Shown here piece by piece: positions 1 through 7,429 of a stretch of 64,000 nucleotides of DNA. A program made the position numbers and the translations under genes. This DNA is from Methylovirgula sp. (GTDB lineage Bacteria > Pseudomonadota > Alphaproteobacteria > Rhizobiales > Beijerinckiaceae), in contig NZ_JBBCGP010000001.1 of the NCBI RefSeq assembly GCF_037200945.1, positions 3,346,501 to 3,410,500 on the forward strand, in the 5' to 3' direction. Below the pieces are notes generated by a model. It ran no database searches, was not told the DNA's origin, and saw only the letters and a list, made by a program, of their open reading frames with translations. Each line of letters opens with the position of its first letter. Position 1 is the stretch's first letter.

Positions 1-2
1 GG

Positions 3-92
3 CTCGATCGCGTCGAAGATGCGCGAACGGCCGGCACGAAACTTACCGCCGGCGCCGCCGCGCTCAATGTCGCACCGGTGCCGCCGCAATGA
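3..92 (+). CDS. C-terminal end of an unidentified protein (partial)
   Basis: An open frame enters from the left edge and ends in TGA at 90-92. That stop overlaps the ATG of the next gene (ATGA at 89-92), the arrangement of translationally coupled genes. The visible 29-residue tail is Ala/Pro-rich and ends VAPVPPQ. It is too short to assign to a family. The overlap is the main reason to believe it is coding. Confidence 0.45.
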   Translation, partial: LDRVEDARTAGTKLTAGAAALNVAPVPPQ

Positions 93-706
93 CGCACACG
101 CACGAACATCCCGACGGCAAGACGCGCTGCCATTGGCCCGGCGTCGATACGATCTATCTCGCCTATCACGATGATGAATGGGGCGTGCCAGAATTCGACG
201 ACCGCGCCTTGTTCGAGAAATTCATTCTCGACGGATTCCAAGCCGGGCTTTCGTGGATCACGATCCTGCGCCGCCGCGAAAGTTTCCGCAAAGCCTTCGA
301 TTATTTCGAGCCAACCAAGATCGCCCGCTACAAACCGGCGAAGCTCGCAACCTTGATGCAGGACGAAGGCATCATCCGCAATCGCGCCAAGATCGAAGCT
401 TCAGTCACCTCCGCACAGGCCTATCTTGCCTTGCAGGAGCAAGGCGGCTTCAGCAAATACCTCTGGGACTTTGTGGATGGCGCGCCAATCCAGAACAAGT
501 TTCGCACTCAGGGACAAATCCCGGCTGAAACGCCGCTCTCGGCCAAAATCTCGAAAGACCTGAAGCAACGCGGTTTCAAATTCTGCGGCCCAACAATCGT
601 CTATGCGTTCATGCAGGCCGTCGGCATGGTCAACGACCATATCGTGCCTTGCTGGCGGCACGACGCCGTGGCGGCGCTCGCCAAGCATCACGCCAAGGGC
701 CGCTGA
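89..706 (+). CDS. tag: DNA-3-methyladenine glycosylase I
   Basis: Base-excision repair enzyme that removes 3-methyladenine from alkylated DNA, leaving an abasic site. It is 205 residues, slightly longer than E. coli Tag (187). The zinc-binding set is visible as Cys14, His27 (in YHDDEWG), His184 and Cys188 (in NDHIVPC). The base-pocket region FQAGLSW (50-56) is intact. The position equivalent to the E. coli pocket residue Glu38 is Asp48 here. The start overlaps the stop of the preceding gene, and one base separates its own stop from the HD-domain gene, so the three are probably one transcript. Confidence 0.95.
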   Translation: MTHTHEHPDGKTRCHWPGVDTIYLAYHDDEWGVPEFDDRALFEKFILDGFQAGLSWITILRRRESFRKAFDYFEPTKIARYKPAKLATLMQDEGIIRNRAKIEASVTSAQAYLALQEQGGFSKYLWDFVDGAPIQNKFRTQGQIPAETPLSAKISKDLKQRGFKFCGPTIVYAFMQAVGMVNDHIVPCWRHDAVAALAKHHAKGR

Positions 707-707
707 C

Positions 708-1364
708 ATGGCCGCGCGCGCCTGGGTTCGGCTGCCGTCCGGCAAACGGCTCGACCTTCTCAATCCGACCCCGTTCGATTGGGAGGACGAAGATCTGGCG
801 CTCGGTCTTGCGCGTACCTATCGCTGGGGCGGGCATTCAGCCTGGCCGCTGCCACTGTCCGTCGCGCAGCATTCGTTGTTCGTGCTGCAATTGCGGCGGC
901 GGCGTTTCCCGGAGGCGAAGGACGTGCGCGCCGATTTGCGCGAATTGTTGCACGATGCCGACGAAGGCCTGCTCGGCTTCGATTCGATTTCGCCACTCAA
1001 GCCATTCCTAGGCGAGGCCTATCACGATCTCGTCGTGCGTCTGCAAAGTGCCATCGACGTGCGCTACGGCCTGTCGGCCTGGACGGCGAAGGAAAAGCGC
1101 CTTCACAAGGAGGACGACAGGATCGCCGCCGCGACCGAAGCCGTGCGAGTCGTCGGTTGGACCGAGGACGAGGTTCACCGCGTACTGCGCATCCCCTACG
1201 ACCCGCTGGCGCAGGACCCATTGCAGCCGGTCTATGGCGACGCCGCCTTCGCGCCCTGGCCCCCGCAACTGGCGGCGGAGCGATTTCTCGCCGAATTACG
1301 CGCACTGACCGAGGCTGCCGCGCTGCCGGGCGTGAAAAATAAGCTAGAAAAATCAATCGTTTAA
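708..1364 (+). CDS. HD-domain phosphohydrolase, YfbR-like
   Basis: A 218-residue protein of the HD superfamily (metal-dependent phosphohydrolases). The pattern includes a W-G-H element near residue 40, His55 (AQHS), the His82-Asp83 doublet (LLHDADEG) and SISPLKPF near 93. This resembles the 5'-deoxynucleotidase YfbR group, but the natural substrate cannot be read from the sequence. The ATG at 708 was chosen because it lies one base after the tag stop and begins the conserved region. An in-frame start at 603 would run back through tag. A housecleaning role next to a DNA repair gene is inference. Confidence 0.85.
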   Translation: MAARAWVRLPSGKRLDLLNPTPFDWEDEDLALGLARTYRWGGHSAWPLPLSVAQHSLFVLQLRRRRFPEAKDVRADLRELLHDADEGLLGFDSISPLKPFLGEAYHDLVVRLQSAIDVRYGLSAWTAKEKRLHKEDDRIAAATEAVRVVGWTEDEVHRVLRIPYDPLAQDPLQPVYGDAAFAPWPPQLAAERFLAELRALTEAAALPGVKNKLEKSIV

Positions 1365-1477
1365 AAAAGTTATCGCATCTAACGGCATGATGCCCTCGCC
1401 CGGCTCCGACGAGACGATTAGAATGGCGGCGGCGCGACGACTCGGCCGCCAGCCAATTCGATAAGAGGAATCGCCCG

Positions 1478-1990
1478 GTGCCGCGTATTCACGTCTGCTC
1501 CCTGTCGCGGATCGCCGACCTCACCGAGGCGACGGGCGCCAAGTCGCTCGTCACTCTCGTCAATAACAATATTCGCGTGTCGCGGCCGTCGGCCATCGCG
1601 CCGGAACGTCATCTTCATGTGGCAATCTCCGATATTTGCGAAGCGATGGAGGGGCATATCCTCGCCGAAGAGGATCACGTGCAGAGCCTCATCCACTTCG
1701 TGCGCGCCTGGGACCGGGCCGAGCCGATCGTGATCCATTGCTATGCGGGTGTCAGCCGTTCAACGGCCGCCGCCTACATCACCGCCTGCGCGCTCAAATC
1801 CGACGTGGACGAGACCTCACTCGCGCAGCAATTGCGGCGTGCGTCGCCCACCGCGACGCCGAACATGCATCTCGTCGCTTTGGCGGACCGCATCCTGGCG
1901 CGCGACGGACGCATGAGCGCAGCCATCAAGCAGATCGGCCGCGGCGCGGATTGTTTCGAGGCCGAACCTTTCGTACTTGAACTCGACTGA
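1478..1990 (+). CDS. tyrosine phosphatase-family protein
   Basis: A 170-residue cytoplasmic protein with the cysteine-phosphatase signature CX5R: Cys88 and Arg94 in HCYAGVSRS. Asp52, in the ISDI segment, is a candidate general acid. This places it in the dual-specificity/tyrosine phosphatase fold, in a compact alphaproteobacterial form whose substrate is unknown. The start is GTG at 1478, supported by a purine-rich AAGAGGA about 8 bases upstream. It follows the HD-domain gene after a 113-base gap holding only a short GGCATGATGCC palindrome (about 1385-1395). Confidence 0.85.
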   Translation: MPRIHVCSLSRIADLTEATGAKSLVTLVNNNIRVSRPSAIAPERHLHVAISDICEAMEGHILAEEDHVQSLIHFVRAWDRAEPIVIHCYAGVSRSTAAAYITACALKSDVDETSLAQQLRRASPTATPNMHLVALADRILARDGRMSAAIKQIGRGADCFEAEPFVLELD

Positions 1991-2020
1991 TCCATTCTCT
2001 CTTTTCGACGCGAGCCAAAT

Positions 2021-2272
2021 GTGAGCACCGATCAAAACGACGACATCAGCACGCTGAGCTTCGAGACCGCGATGAAAGAACTCGAGTCGATTGTCGAACG
2101 GTTGGAAAAAGGCAATGTCGAGCTTGAGGAATCGATCGCGATCTACGCGCGCGGCGAGGCTTTGAAGAAGCGCTGCGACGATTTGCTAAAAAACGCCGAG
2201 GAAAAAATTCAGAAGATCACGTTTGGCGCCGACGGCAAGCCGGCCGGCACCGCGCCGCTCGACGCCGAATAA
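2021..2272 (+). CDS. xseB: exodeoxyribonuclease VII small subunit
   Basis: XseB, 83 residues, a typical length (about 80). It binds XseA to form exonuclease VII, which degrades single-stranded DNA. The family core is visible: SFETAMKELESIVERLEKG at 13-31, then the second helix with SIAIYARGEALKKRC. The GTG start at 2021 gives the canonical N-terminus; no ATG lies in this frame nearby. xseA is not in the window. The stop (2270-2272) abuts the stop of the convergent kir gene with no base between them. Confidence 0.93.
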   Translation: MSTDQNDDISTLSFETAMKELESIVERLEKGNVELEESIAIYARGEALKKRCDDLLKNAEEKIQKITFGADGKPAGTAPLDAE

Positions 2273-3187
2273 TCAATTAGGTTCAGGCTCGGGCGCGGCA
2301 TTTTCCGGCTCCGTCCAGCCGATACGGGACAGATCGGCGATCGTGCGTCCCTGCTCGTCCACCGCAACAGCATCGGCATAGCGGCTGCCAAACAGGACTT
2401 CGCTCGGATCGTAGTCCTTGCCGTCGTAGACATTCGCCGAAAGCATCGGATCGCGGGCTTCGATCGAAAGAAACAGGCGCATCACGAATTTCTGAAAGCT
2501 TTCTGCATCGTATTTGTAAAGCGGACTCGTTTCGTCGATCTTGTGCATCAGCGTCCATGTCAAGCCGAAGACCGGGATATGCGAGCGCGACAGATTGAGA
2601 TCATAGACGCGGCGGAAGAATTGGCCTTCAGACGTCCATTCGCTGATCAGAGCGGAAAGCTGCGCTTTCGCCTCCGCCATGGCATGGGCCCGTCCGTTGC
2701 CGACGCGGATCATCAGTGTGCGTTCGCCATTGAAATGCCCGACGACTGCATTCTCTGCGTAAATGACCCGCGCGCGCGGCCGCGAGAAGCGCACGAACAC
2801 AAGGCCGGTCATGATCGTCATGAAGGTCATGCCGGCGAAGATTTCGACCGTCGCGACAACATGGCCGTAAAGCGTTGCCGGCGACATCACGCCATAGCCG
2901 ACTGTCGCCAGCGTCTCGATGCTGAAGAAGAACGCATCGGTCAACGAGCCCGGCCGCGCGTTAACAAGACTGCCCGGCTGCGCCAGATAAAGCAACGCAA
3001 AGAGAAAGTTGAGCGAAAGATCGACGCCAAGAAATAGAGCCGCAAAACGCGGCCAGCTCATCGCCAGCGCGAAGTGATAAGGATCGCGCCAATCGAGCCG
3101 GCGCGCATCGCGTCCGCGCAGCACGAAGGCCCCGCCGCGGACCGTCATGCCCATGGATTTGAGTTTCCTCGCCTTCTCGTTCGCCAT
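2273..3187 (-). CDS. inward-rectifier-type potassium channel (KirBac family)
   Basis: A 304-residue homotetrameric K+ channel subunit of the inner membrane. In order: amphipathic slide helix with WRDPYHFA (33-40), TM1 about 46-68, pore helix and selectivity filter TVGYG at 95-99, TM2 about 107-133, and the cytoplasmic immunoglobulin-like gating domain from about 140 to 285. The tail is acidic and proline-rich. The start ATG has a perfect GGAGGT six bases upstream, but that site lies in a 10-bp hairpin (separate entry). The gene abuts xseB tail to tail. Confidence 0.92.
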   Translation of the reverse strand: MANEKARKLKSMGMTVRGGAFVLRGRDARRLDWRDPYHFALAMSWPRFAALFLGVDLSLNFLFALLYLAQPGSLVNARPGSLTDAFFFSIETLATVGYGVMSPATLYGHVVATVEIFAGMTFMTIMTGLVFVRFSRPRARVIYAENAVVGHFNGERTLMIRVGNGRAHAMAEAKAQLSALISEWTSEGQFFRRVYDLNLSRSHIPVFGLTWTLMHKIDETSPLYKYDAESFQKFVMRLFLSIEARDPMLSANVYDGKDYDPSEVLFGSRYADAVAVDEQGRTIADLSRIGWTEPENAAPEPEPN

Positions 3188-3193
3188 AAGCGC

Positions 3194-3231
3194 ACCTCCG
3201 CCGATCCGGCTTTGGTAGCGAATCGGCGGAG
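3194..3231 (-). promoter_or_regulatory. hairpin sequestering the kir ribosome binding site
   Basis: In the kir mRNA the arm CTCCGCCGAT (3231-3222) pairs perfectly with ATCGGCGGAG (3205-3196) across a 16-base loop. The second arm contains most of the GGAGGT ribosome binding site (3199-3194), which lies 6 bases before the ATG. The geometry fits translational control (thermometer, ligand- or protein-dependent opening). The function is inference; the base pairing is read directly. Confidence 0.55.
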
Positions 3232-3251
3232 AAAGTCGAGGGTGACGTTTT

Positions 3252-3470
3252 TTAAGCGAATTTCAGGCTGACGGGCTCGCCGCTGATCTCGAAATCGGCC
3301 TTGTAGGCTTGGGATTCTTCCTCGGCGTAGCGCAGCGCCGCCGCCTGATCCCGGAAGACACCGCCGCAGAGGCCGTGCGTCTCAATGACAACCCAGCGCG
3401 CCAATTGATCGCGCCCGACAACAAAATGCGGCCAATCGGCAGCCGCCTCGCCTTGCTCTTCGATGTGCAT
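3252..3470 (-). CDS. conserved small hypothetical protein (72 aa)
   Basis: A 72-residue soluble protein starting MHIEEQGEAAADW. The centre, FVVGRDQLARWVVIETHGLCGG, followed by a helix AALRYAEEESQAYK, looks like a small alpha/beta domain in which a protein 'views' a ligand or partner. I do not recognise a named family. The start at 3470 was preferred over an upstream one (3608) because the extra N-terminus overlaps another small gene and looks non-coding; a GAGAGA lies about 8 bases upstream. It lies 10 bases downstream of the 47-residue membrane protein gene and 64 bases upstream of kir, so the three may share a transcript. Confidence 0.6.
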   Translation of the reverse strand: MHIEEQGEAAADWPHFVVGRDQLARWVVIETHGLCGGVFRDQAAALRYAEEESQAYKADFEISGEPVSLKFA

Positions 3471-3480
3471 CGACCGTCTC

Positions 3481-3624
3481 TCAATGGCCGGACAGAAGAT
3501 CGGCGGCACGCACAAGCATGCAGAAAACGATGATGCAGGCGACGACGCCTGCAAATAAAACTTCGGGCCGTATGATAATACTGGGCTCGGTGGCAGCATT
3601 CCGAGCACGTGCTCTCGATCTCAT
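3481..3624 (-). CDS. small single-pass membrane protein (47 aa)
   Basis: A 47-codon frame with an arginine-rich N-terminus (MRSRARARNAATEPS), one hydrophobic segment of about 20 residues from about 22 to 39 (VLFAGVVACIIVFCMLV) and a short polar tail. The positive charges before the segment suggest an N-in orientation. A good GGAG lies 6 bases before the ATG, and its stop is 10 bases before the next gene in the same direction. The support is the ribosome binding site, the spacing and the amphipathic layout. I know of no family, and it could be a chance frame. Confidence 0.5.
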   Translation of the reverse strand: MRSRARARNAATEPSIIIRPEVLFAGVVACIIVFCMLVRAADLLSGH

Positions 3625-3784
3625 CTTGGTCTCCAACGCCGAAACCCAAAGCGTTTTCGAGCGAAGTGGATATCGCTTCGCGTAAAGAAAACGCGTCAGA
3701 ACAAATCCCGGCAGCGCCTGGAATCTGGCGAAGCGGCCATATAGATTCGAGAGGGATCGAAACGGCGCGAAATATAGGGATGAC

Positions 3785-3815
3785 GACTGCCAGGAAAATT
3801 CTTTACCCGGCAGTC
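3785..3815. terminator. possible terminator hairpin downstream of glyS
   Basis: GACTGCCAGG (3785-3794) and CCCGGCAGTC (3806-3815) form a 10-bp stem with one mismatch, just past the glyS stop. No clear T-run follows on the minus strand, so termination is uncertain. The rest of 3625-3784 shows no gene. Confidence 0.3.
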
Positions 3816-3817
3816 TC

Positions 3818-5932
3818 TTAACCCGAGATTTTGGAGAAGTCGGCGACGCGGTGAACGGCGTCGCGGAGACCGCTCAACAGCCGCAACCGGTTCAGCCGCA
3901 GCGCCGGATCGTCGGCATTGACCGTCACCTTGTCGAAAAACGCATCGACCGGCGCGCGCAAATGCGACAGCGCCCGCATGGCGCCGGCAAAATCTTCCGA
4001 AGCGATGGCGCGGTCGGCCTCAGAAACGGCGATGCCGAGGCTGTTCGCCAGCACCTTTTCTTCCGGCAGAACGAGTGCTCCGGCAGAGAAAGCTTCGGCG
4101 TAACTTTTAGCCTCGCCGGCACCGGCCTTTTTCTCTTCGGCGCGCAGAATGTTGGCGGCGCGGCGATAACCGGCAAGGAGATTCTTGCCGTCGTCGCTCT
4201 CGAGAAACAAGCCAAGCGCCTCGACGCGACGAACGACTAAGTAAAGGTCATCTTGCTCCGGCAGGCTGAAGACCGCATCGATCAGATCGTGCCGCGCACC
4301 CTTGTCGCGCAGATAGACTTTCAAGCGATCGGCGAAGAAGCCAAGCACGCTCGATGCAAGATCATTCGGAACGCTTTTAAGATTTGAGTAACCTTCGCGC
4401 GTCGCCTCTATCGCTGCTGTGATGTGCAGCCGCAGATTATTTTCGAGGATGACGCGGATGATACCCAGCGCCGCGCGACGCAGTGCATAGGGGTCCTTAC
4501 TGCCGGTTGGCTTCTCTTCGATGGCGAAGAAGCCGACGAGCGTGTCGAGCTTGTCGGCCAGCGCCACCGCGATCGAAACCGGCGCAGCGGGAATCGAATC
4601 CGACGGGCCTTGCGGGCGATAATGTTCCCCGATGGCCGTCGCGACGTCCGCCGCCTCGCCATGCGCACGGGCGTAATATTGGCCCATCAGGCCCTGCAGC
4701 TCGGGGAATTCGCCAACCATTTCGGTGACGAGATCGGCCTTGGCGAAACGTGCCGCATGAGCGGCTTTACCGGCGTCGGCGCCGACGTGCGGCGCCAGCC
4801 AACGCGCAAGTTCGGCCAACCTTCTGACCCGCTCGGCCTGCGAACCGAGTTTGGCATGGAAGACGATATTTTTGAGCTTTGGCAGACGATCCTCAAGTTT
4901 TACTTGAAGATCGGTATCGTAGAAAAACTTCGCGTCCGATAGCCGCGCCCGCACGACTCGGGCATTGCCGGCCGCAATCGCCGCACCACCGTCCGGCGCC
5001 TCGATATTAGCGACGAGGACGAATTTATTGGCAAGCGCACCGGTCGCGGCATCGCGCAGAACGAAACATTTCTGGTTGGCGCGGATCGTGGCGCGGATCA
5101 CTTCCGGCGGCAGGGCCAGAAATTCCGCATCGAAAGCGCCGATCAGGACAACCGGCCATTCGACGAGCCCGGCCACCTCATCCAGAAGCCCGGTGTCTTC
5201 GACCAGTTCCAGCCCCTGCGCATGGGCGAGATTGCGCGCGTCGTGGAAGATGATGTCGCGCCGGCGTGCCGCATCGAGCACCACTTTGGCCTTTTCGAGC
5301 GACGTCGCATAATCGTTGAAACGGCGCACGCGGATCGCGCCGGGCGCCATGAAGCGATGGCCGTGCGTGACGTTGCCAGCCGTAATACCGGCGATGGAGA
5401 ACGCGACGACCTCCGGCTCCTCGGTCTCCGGCCCGAACGTCGCAAGGATCGAATGGAGAGGCCGCACCCAGCGGAACGCCTCCGGCTGCGCCGATTGCGC
5501 CCCCCAGCGCATCGACTTCGGCCAGGGGAAATTGGTCAGGATCGGCGGTAGAATGTCCGCCAGAACTTCCTCTGTCGCTCGGCCCGGCCGTTCGATCGTC
5601 GCGACGTAGAAATCTCCCTTTTTCGGGTCGCTCTCGATCTGTGCTTCGGCAATATCGGTGAGACCGGCGCTTTTCAGAAAACCGTTGATGGCGGCAGCCG
5701 GCGCGTCGGTGCGCGGGCCTTTGCGGACGTCCTTCGTGTCGCGCTGGCGCGGCGGCAAACCCTCGATGTGCAGCGTGAGACGGCGCGGCGTGACAAAACT
5801 GCCGGCGGATTCGCCGAAAATATTCTGCGCGGCCAAAGCATCGGTGACGAGCTTTTTCAGGTCGTCCGCCGCCTGCGCCTGCATGCGGGCGGGAATTTCC
5901 TCGGAAAAAAGCTCAAGCAAAAAATCGGGCAT
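3818..5932 (-). CDS. glyS: glycyl-tRNA synthetase beta subunit
   Basis: A 704-residue beta chain of the alpha2beta2 bacterial GlyRS, responsible for tRNA(Gly) recognition. The N-terminus MPDFLLELFSEEIPARMQ is the family hallmark, and the central AGLVEWPVVLIGAFDAEF and RANQKCF segments are intact. The length is normal (about 690-700). The ATG at 5932 was chosen over a GTG at 5941 because it gives the canonical start and has a GGAT upstream. The alpha-subunit gene glyQ, usually just upstream, is not here: the next gene is divergent and unrelated, so glyQ must lie elsewhere. Confidence 0.96.
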   Translation of the reverse strand: MPDFLLELFSEEIPARMQAQAADDLKKLVTDALAAQNIFGESAGSFVTPRRLTLHIEGLPPRQRDTKDVRKGPRTDAPAAAINGFLKSAGLTDIAEAQIESDPKKGDFYVATIERPGRATEEVLADILPPILTNFPWPKSMRWGAQSAQPEAFRWVRPLHSILATFGPETEEPEVVAFSIAGITAGNVTHGHRFMAPGAIRVRRFNDYATSLEKAKVVLDAARRRDIIFHDARNLAHAQGLELVEDTGLLDEVAGLVEWPVVLIGAFDAEFLALPPEVIRATIRANQKCFVLRDAATGALANKFVLVANIEAPDGGAAIAAGNARVVRARLSDAKFFYDTDLQVKLEDRLPKLKNIVFHAKLGSQAERVRRLAELARWLAPHVGADAGKAAHAARFAKADLVTEMVGEFPELQGLMGQYYARAHGEAADVATAIGEHYRPQGPSDSIPAAPVSIAVALADKLDTLVGFFAIEEKPTGSKDPYALRRAALGIIRVILENNLRLHITAAIEATREGYSNLKSVPNDLASSVLGFFADRLKVYLRDKGARHDLIDAVFSLPEQDDLYLVVRRVEALGLFLESDDGKNLLAGYRRAANILRAEEKKAGAGEAKSYAEAFSAGALVLPEEKVLANSLGIAVSEADRAIASEDFAGAMRALSHLRAPVDAFFDKVTVNADDPALRLNRLRLLSGLRDAVHRVADFSKISG

Positions 5933-5975
5933 AGGATCCACGCAAAGCCGCGTCTCGGGGCGCGAGGCGCTTCTA

Positions 5976-6023
5976 GCGCGCTTTCCGGCCAGATGGAATC
6001 ATCTGGCCGACAAGAAATCGCGC
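5976..6023. repeat. intergenic palindromic element, first hairpin
   Basis: Inner stem CGGCCAGATG (5986-5995) / CATCTGGCCG (6000-6009) with loop GAAT, extended outward by GCGCGCTTTC (5976-5985) / GAAATCGCGC (6014-6023) with one mismatch and a 4-base bulge. It resembles REP-like elements that are scattered between genes in Rhizobiales. It is followed at once by a second hairpin. Confidence 0.6.
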
Positions 6024-6037
6024 CAAATCAAAATATT

Positions 6038-6087
6038 GGAGCGTGTTCTGATCGGAAAAGTCATGCAACTTTTCCGGAACACGCTCC
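6038..6087. repeat. intergenic palindromic element, second hairpin
   Basis: GGAGCGTGTTC (6038-6048) pairs with GAACACGCTCC (6077-6087), and CGGAAAAGT (6053-6061) with ACTTTTCCG (6068-6076), leaving a TGAT bulge and a CATGCA loop: 20 perfect base pairs. With the hairpin at 5976-6023 it forms a composite element between the divergent glyS and DUF6165 genes. I see no second copy in the window. Confidence 0.65.
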
Positions 6088-6172
6088 TATAGGTGGGCGG
6101 GTTGCATTTCAACGTATTGCGGGTGAGCGTGGGAGCGTTTAAGAGCGAAACGCGTCCGCAGGGGGGCCGCCC

Positions 6173-6559
6173 ATGCCCATTTTCGTCGAAATCGCCGCCG
6201 GCGAGTTGATCGACAAGATCACGATTCTCGAGATCAAGCTCGATCAGATCAACGAAACGGCCAAACGCGCCAATATTCGCCGCGAATATGAACTGTTGAG
6301 TGCCGTGCTCCAGGAGCAGATCACGCCCGGCGAAGAGCTTTCGGAACTCACCGCAGCCTTAAAGGCCGCCAATCAGGAATTGTGGCACGTCGAGGACGAT
6401 ATTCGCGAGTACGAGCGCGCCAAAGACTTCGGCCCGGAATTCATCGCCCTCGCCCGTTCGGTCTATCAGACCAACGACCGCCGTGCGGCATTAAAGCGCG
6501 AAATCAACGCCTTGTTGCAAAGCGCGATTATCGAGGAAAAAAGCTACGCCGCCTATTGA
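6173..6559 (+). CDS. DUF6165 family protein
   Basis: A 128-residue, largely helical cytoplasmic protein. It opens with the family pattern AGELIDKITILEIKLDQI and ends with RRAALKREIN and IEEKSYAAY, a motif I associate with DUF6165 proteins, which are often found near polysaccharide genes. The function is unknown. The ATG at 6173 is preceded by GCAGGGGGG about 7 bases upstream. It is divergent from glyS, with the double-hairpin repeat between them, and is followed 46-60 bases later by nadK. Confidence 0.75.
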   Translation: MPIFVEIAAGELIDKITILEIKLDQINETAKRANIRREYELLSAVLQEQITPGEELSELTAALKAANQELWHVEDDIREYERAKDFGPEFIALARSVYQTNDRRAALKREINALLQSAIIEEKSYAAY

Positions 6560-6619
6560 GCCAGGCGGCTACCGGCGGCAGCCGGCTGCGGTGTTCAACA
6601 TGCGGTGGACGAAAGCCCG

Positions 6620-7429
6620 ATGATGACCGACACGAACGCCAACGCACCCGGGAGGCGCATCGCTTTCCTCAGCGCGAACACGCCCGAGGCCGAGGCGGCG
6701 CGGTTACGCCTGATCGAGCTTTATGGCGATAGCGATCCGGAGACGGCGGATGTCGTCGTCGCGTTGGGCGGCGATGGGCTCATGCTACAGACGCTGCATC
6801 GCTTCATGCATACCGGCAAGCCGATCTACGGGATGAACCGAGGCTCGGTTGGCTTTCTGATGAACGATTACCGCGAAGACGATTTGATCCAACGGATCGA
6901 CGATGCGGAATCCTCCGTCATCCATCCGCTGGCGATGATCGCGACCGACATTCACGGCAAAATCGCGACTGCGATGGCCATCAACGAGGTCTCGGTTCTG
7001 CGGCAATCCTATCAAGCGTCGAAAATTCGCATTTCGGTCGACGGCAAGGAGCGCCTCCTGGAACTCATCGCCGACGGGGTGCTGTTGGCAACCCCGGCCG
7101 GCTCGTCGGCGTATAATCTTTCGGTCGATGGGCCGATCCTGCCGCTCAATTCGCCTCTGATGGCCCTGACGCCGATCTCGGCCTTCCGGCCGCGGCGCTG
7201 GCGCGGTGCGCTGCTGCCTGATTCTGCACATGTGACGCTCGACGTGCTTGAGGCGGTCAAGCGGCCCGTCGCCGCCGTCGCCGACCATTTTGAGTTCAAG
7301 GAAGTTGTGAAAGTCGAAATCGCAATGGACCATGCGACGAACCTCGTCATTCTGCACGATCCCGGCCATTCGCTCGACGAGCGGATCCTGCGCGAACAAT
7401 TCGGCTTTGAAGATGAACGACGCGGTTAA
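6620..7429 (+). CDS. nadK: NAD kinase
   Basis: Phosphorylates NAD+ to NADP+ using ATP, the only route to NADP. It is about 269 residues. Motifs: GGDG (50-53), the NE/D motif in AINEVSVLRQS, and the glycine-rich TPAGSSAYNLSVDGP. The start is ambiguous: ATG at 6620 or 6623, or an in-frame GTG at 6605. The conserved fold begins at RRIAFLSA, so the choice does not affect function. The last 17 bases overlap the Nudix gene, indicating coupling of two nucleotide-metabolism genes. Confidence 0.94.
   Translation: MMTDTNANAPGRRIAFLSANTPEAEAARLRLIELYGDSDPETADVVVALGGDGLMLQTLHRFMHTGKPIYGMNRGSVGFLMNDYREDDLIQRIDDAESSVIHPLAMIATDIHGKIATAMAINEVSVLRQSYQASKIRISVDGKERLLELIADGVLLATPAGSSAYNLSVDGPILPLNSPLMALTPISAFRPRRWRGALLPDSAHVTLDVLEAVKRPVAAVADHFEFKEVVKVEIAMDHATNLVILHDPGHSLDERILREQFGFEDERRG

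Noticed and set aside
3609..3821. 70-residue plus-strand frame in the gap before glyS
   Set aside because: No ribosome binding site, no motif, and antisense to the small membrane protein gene.
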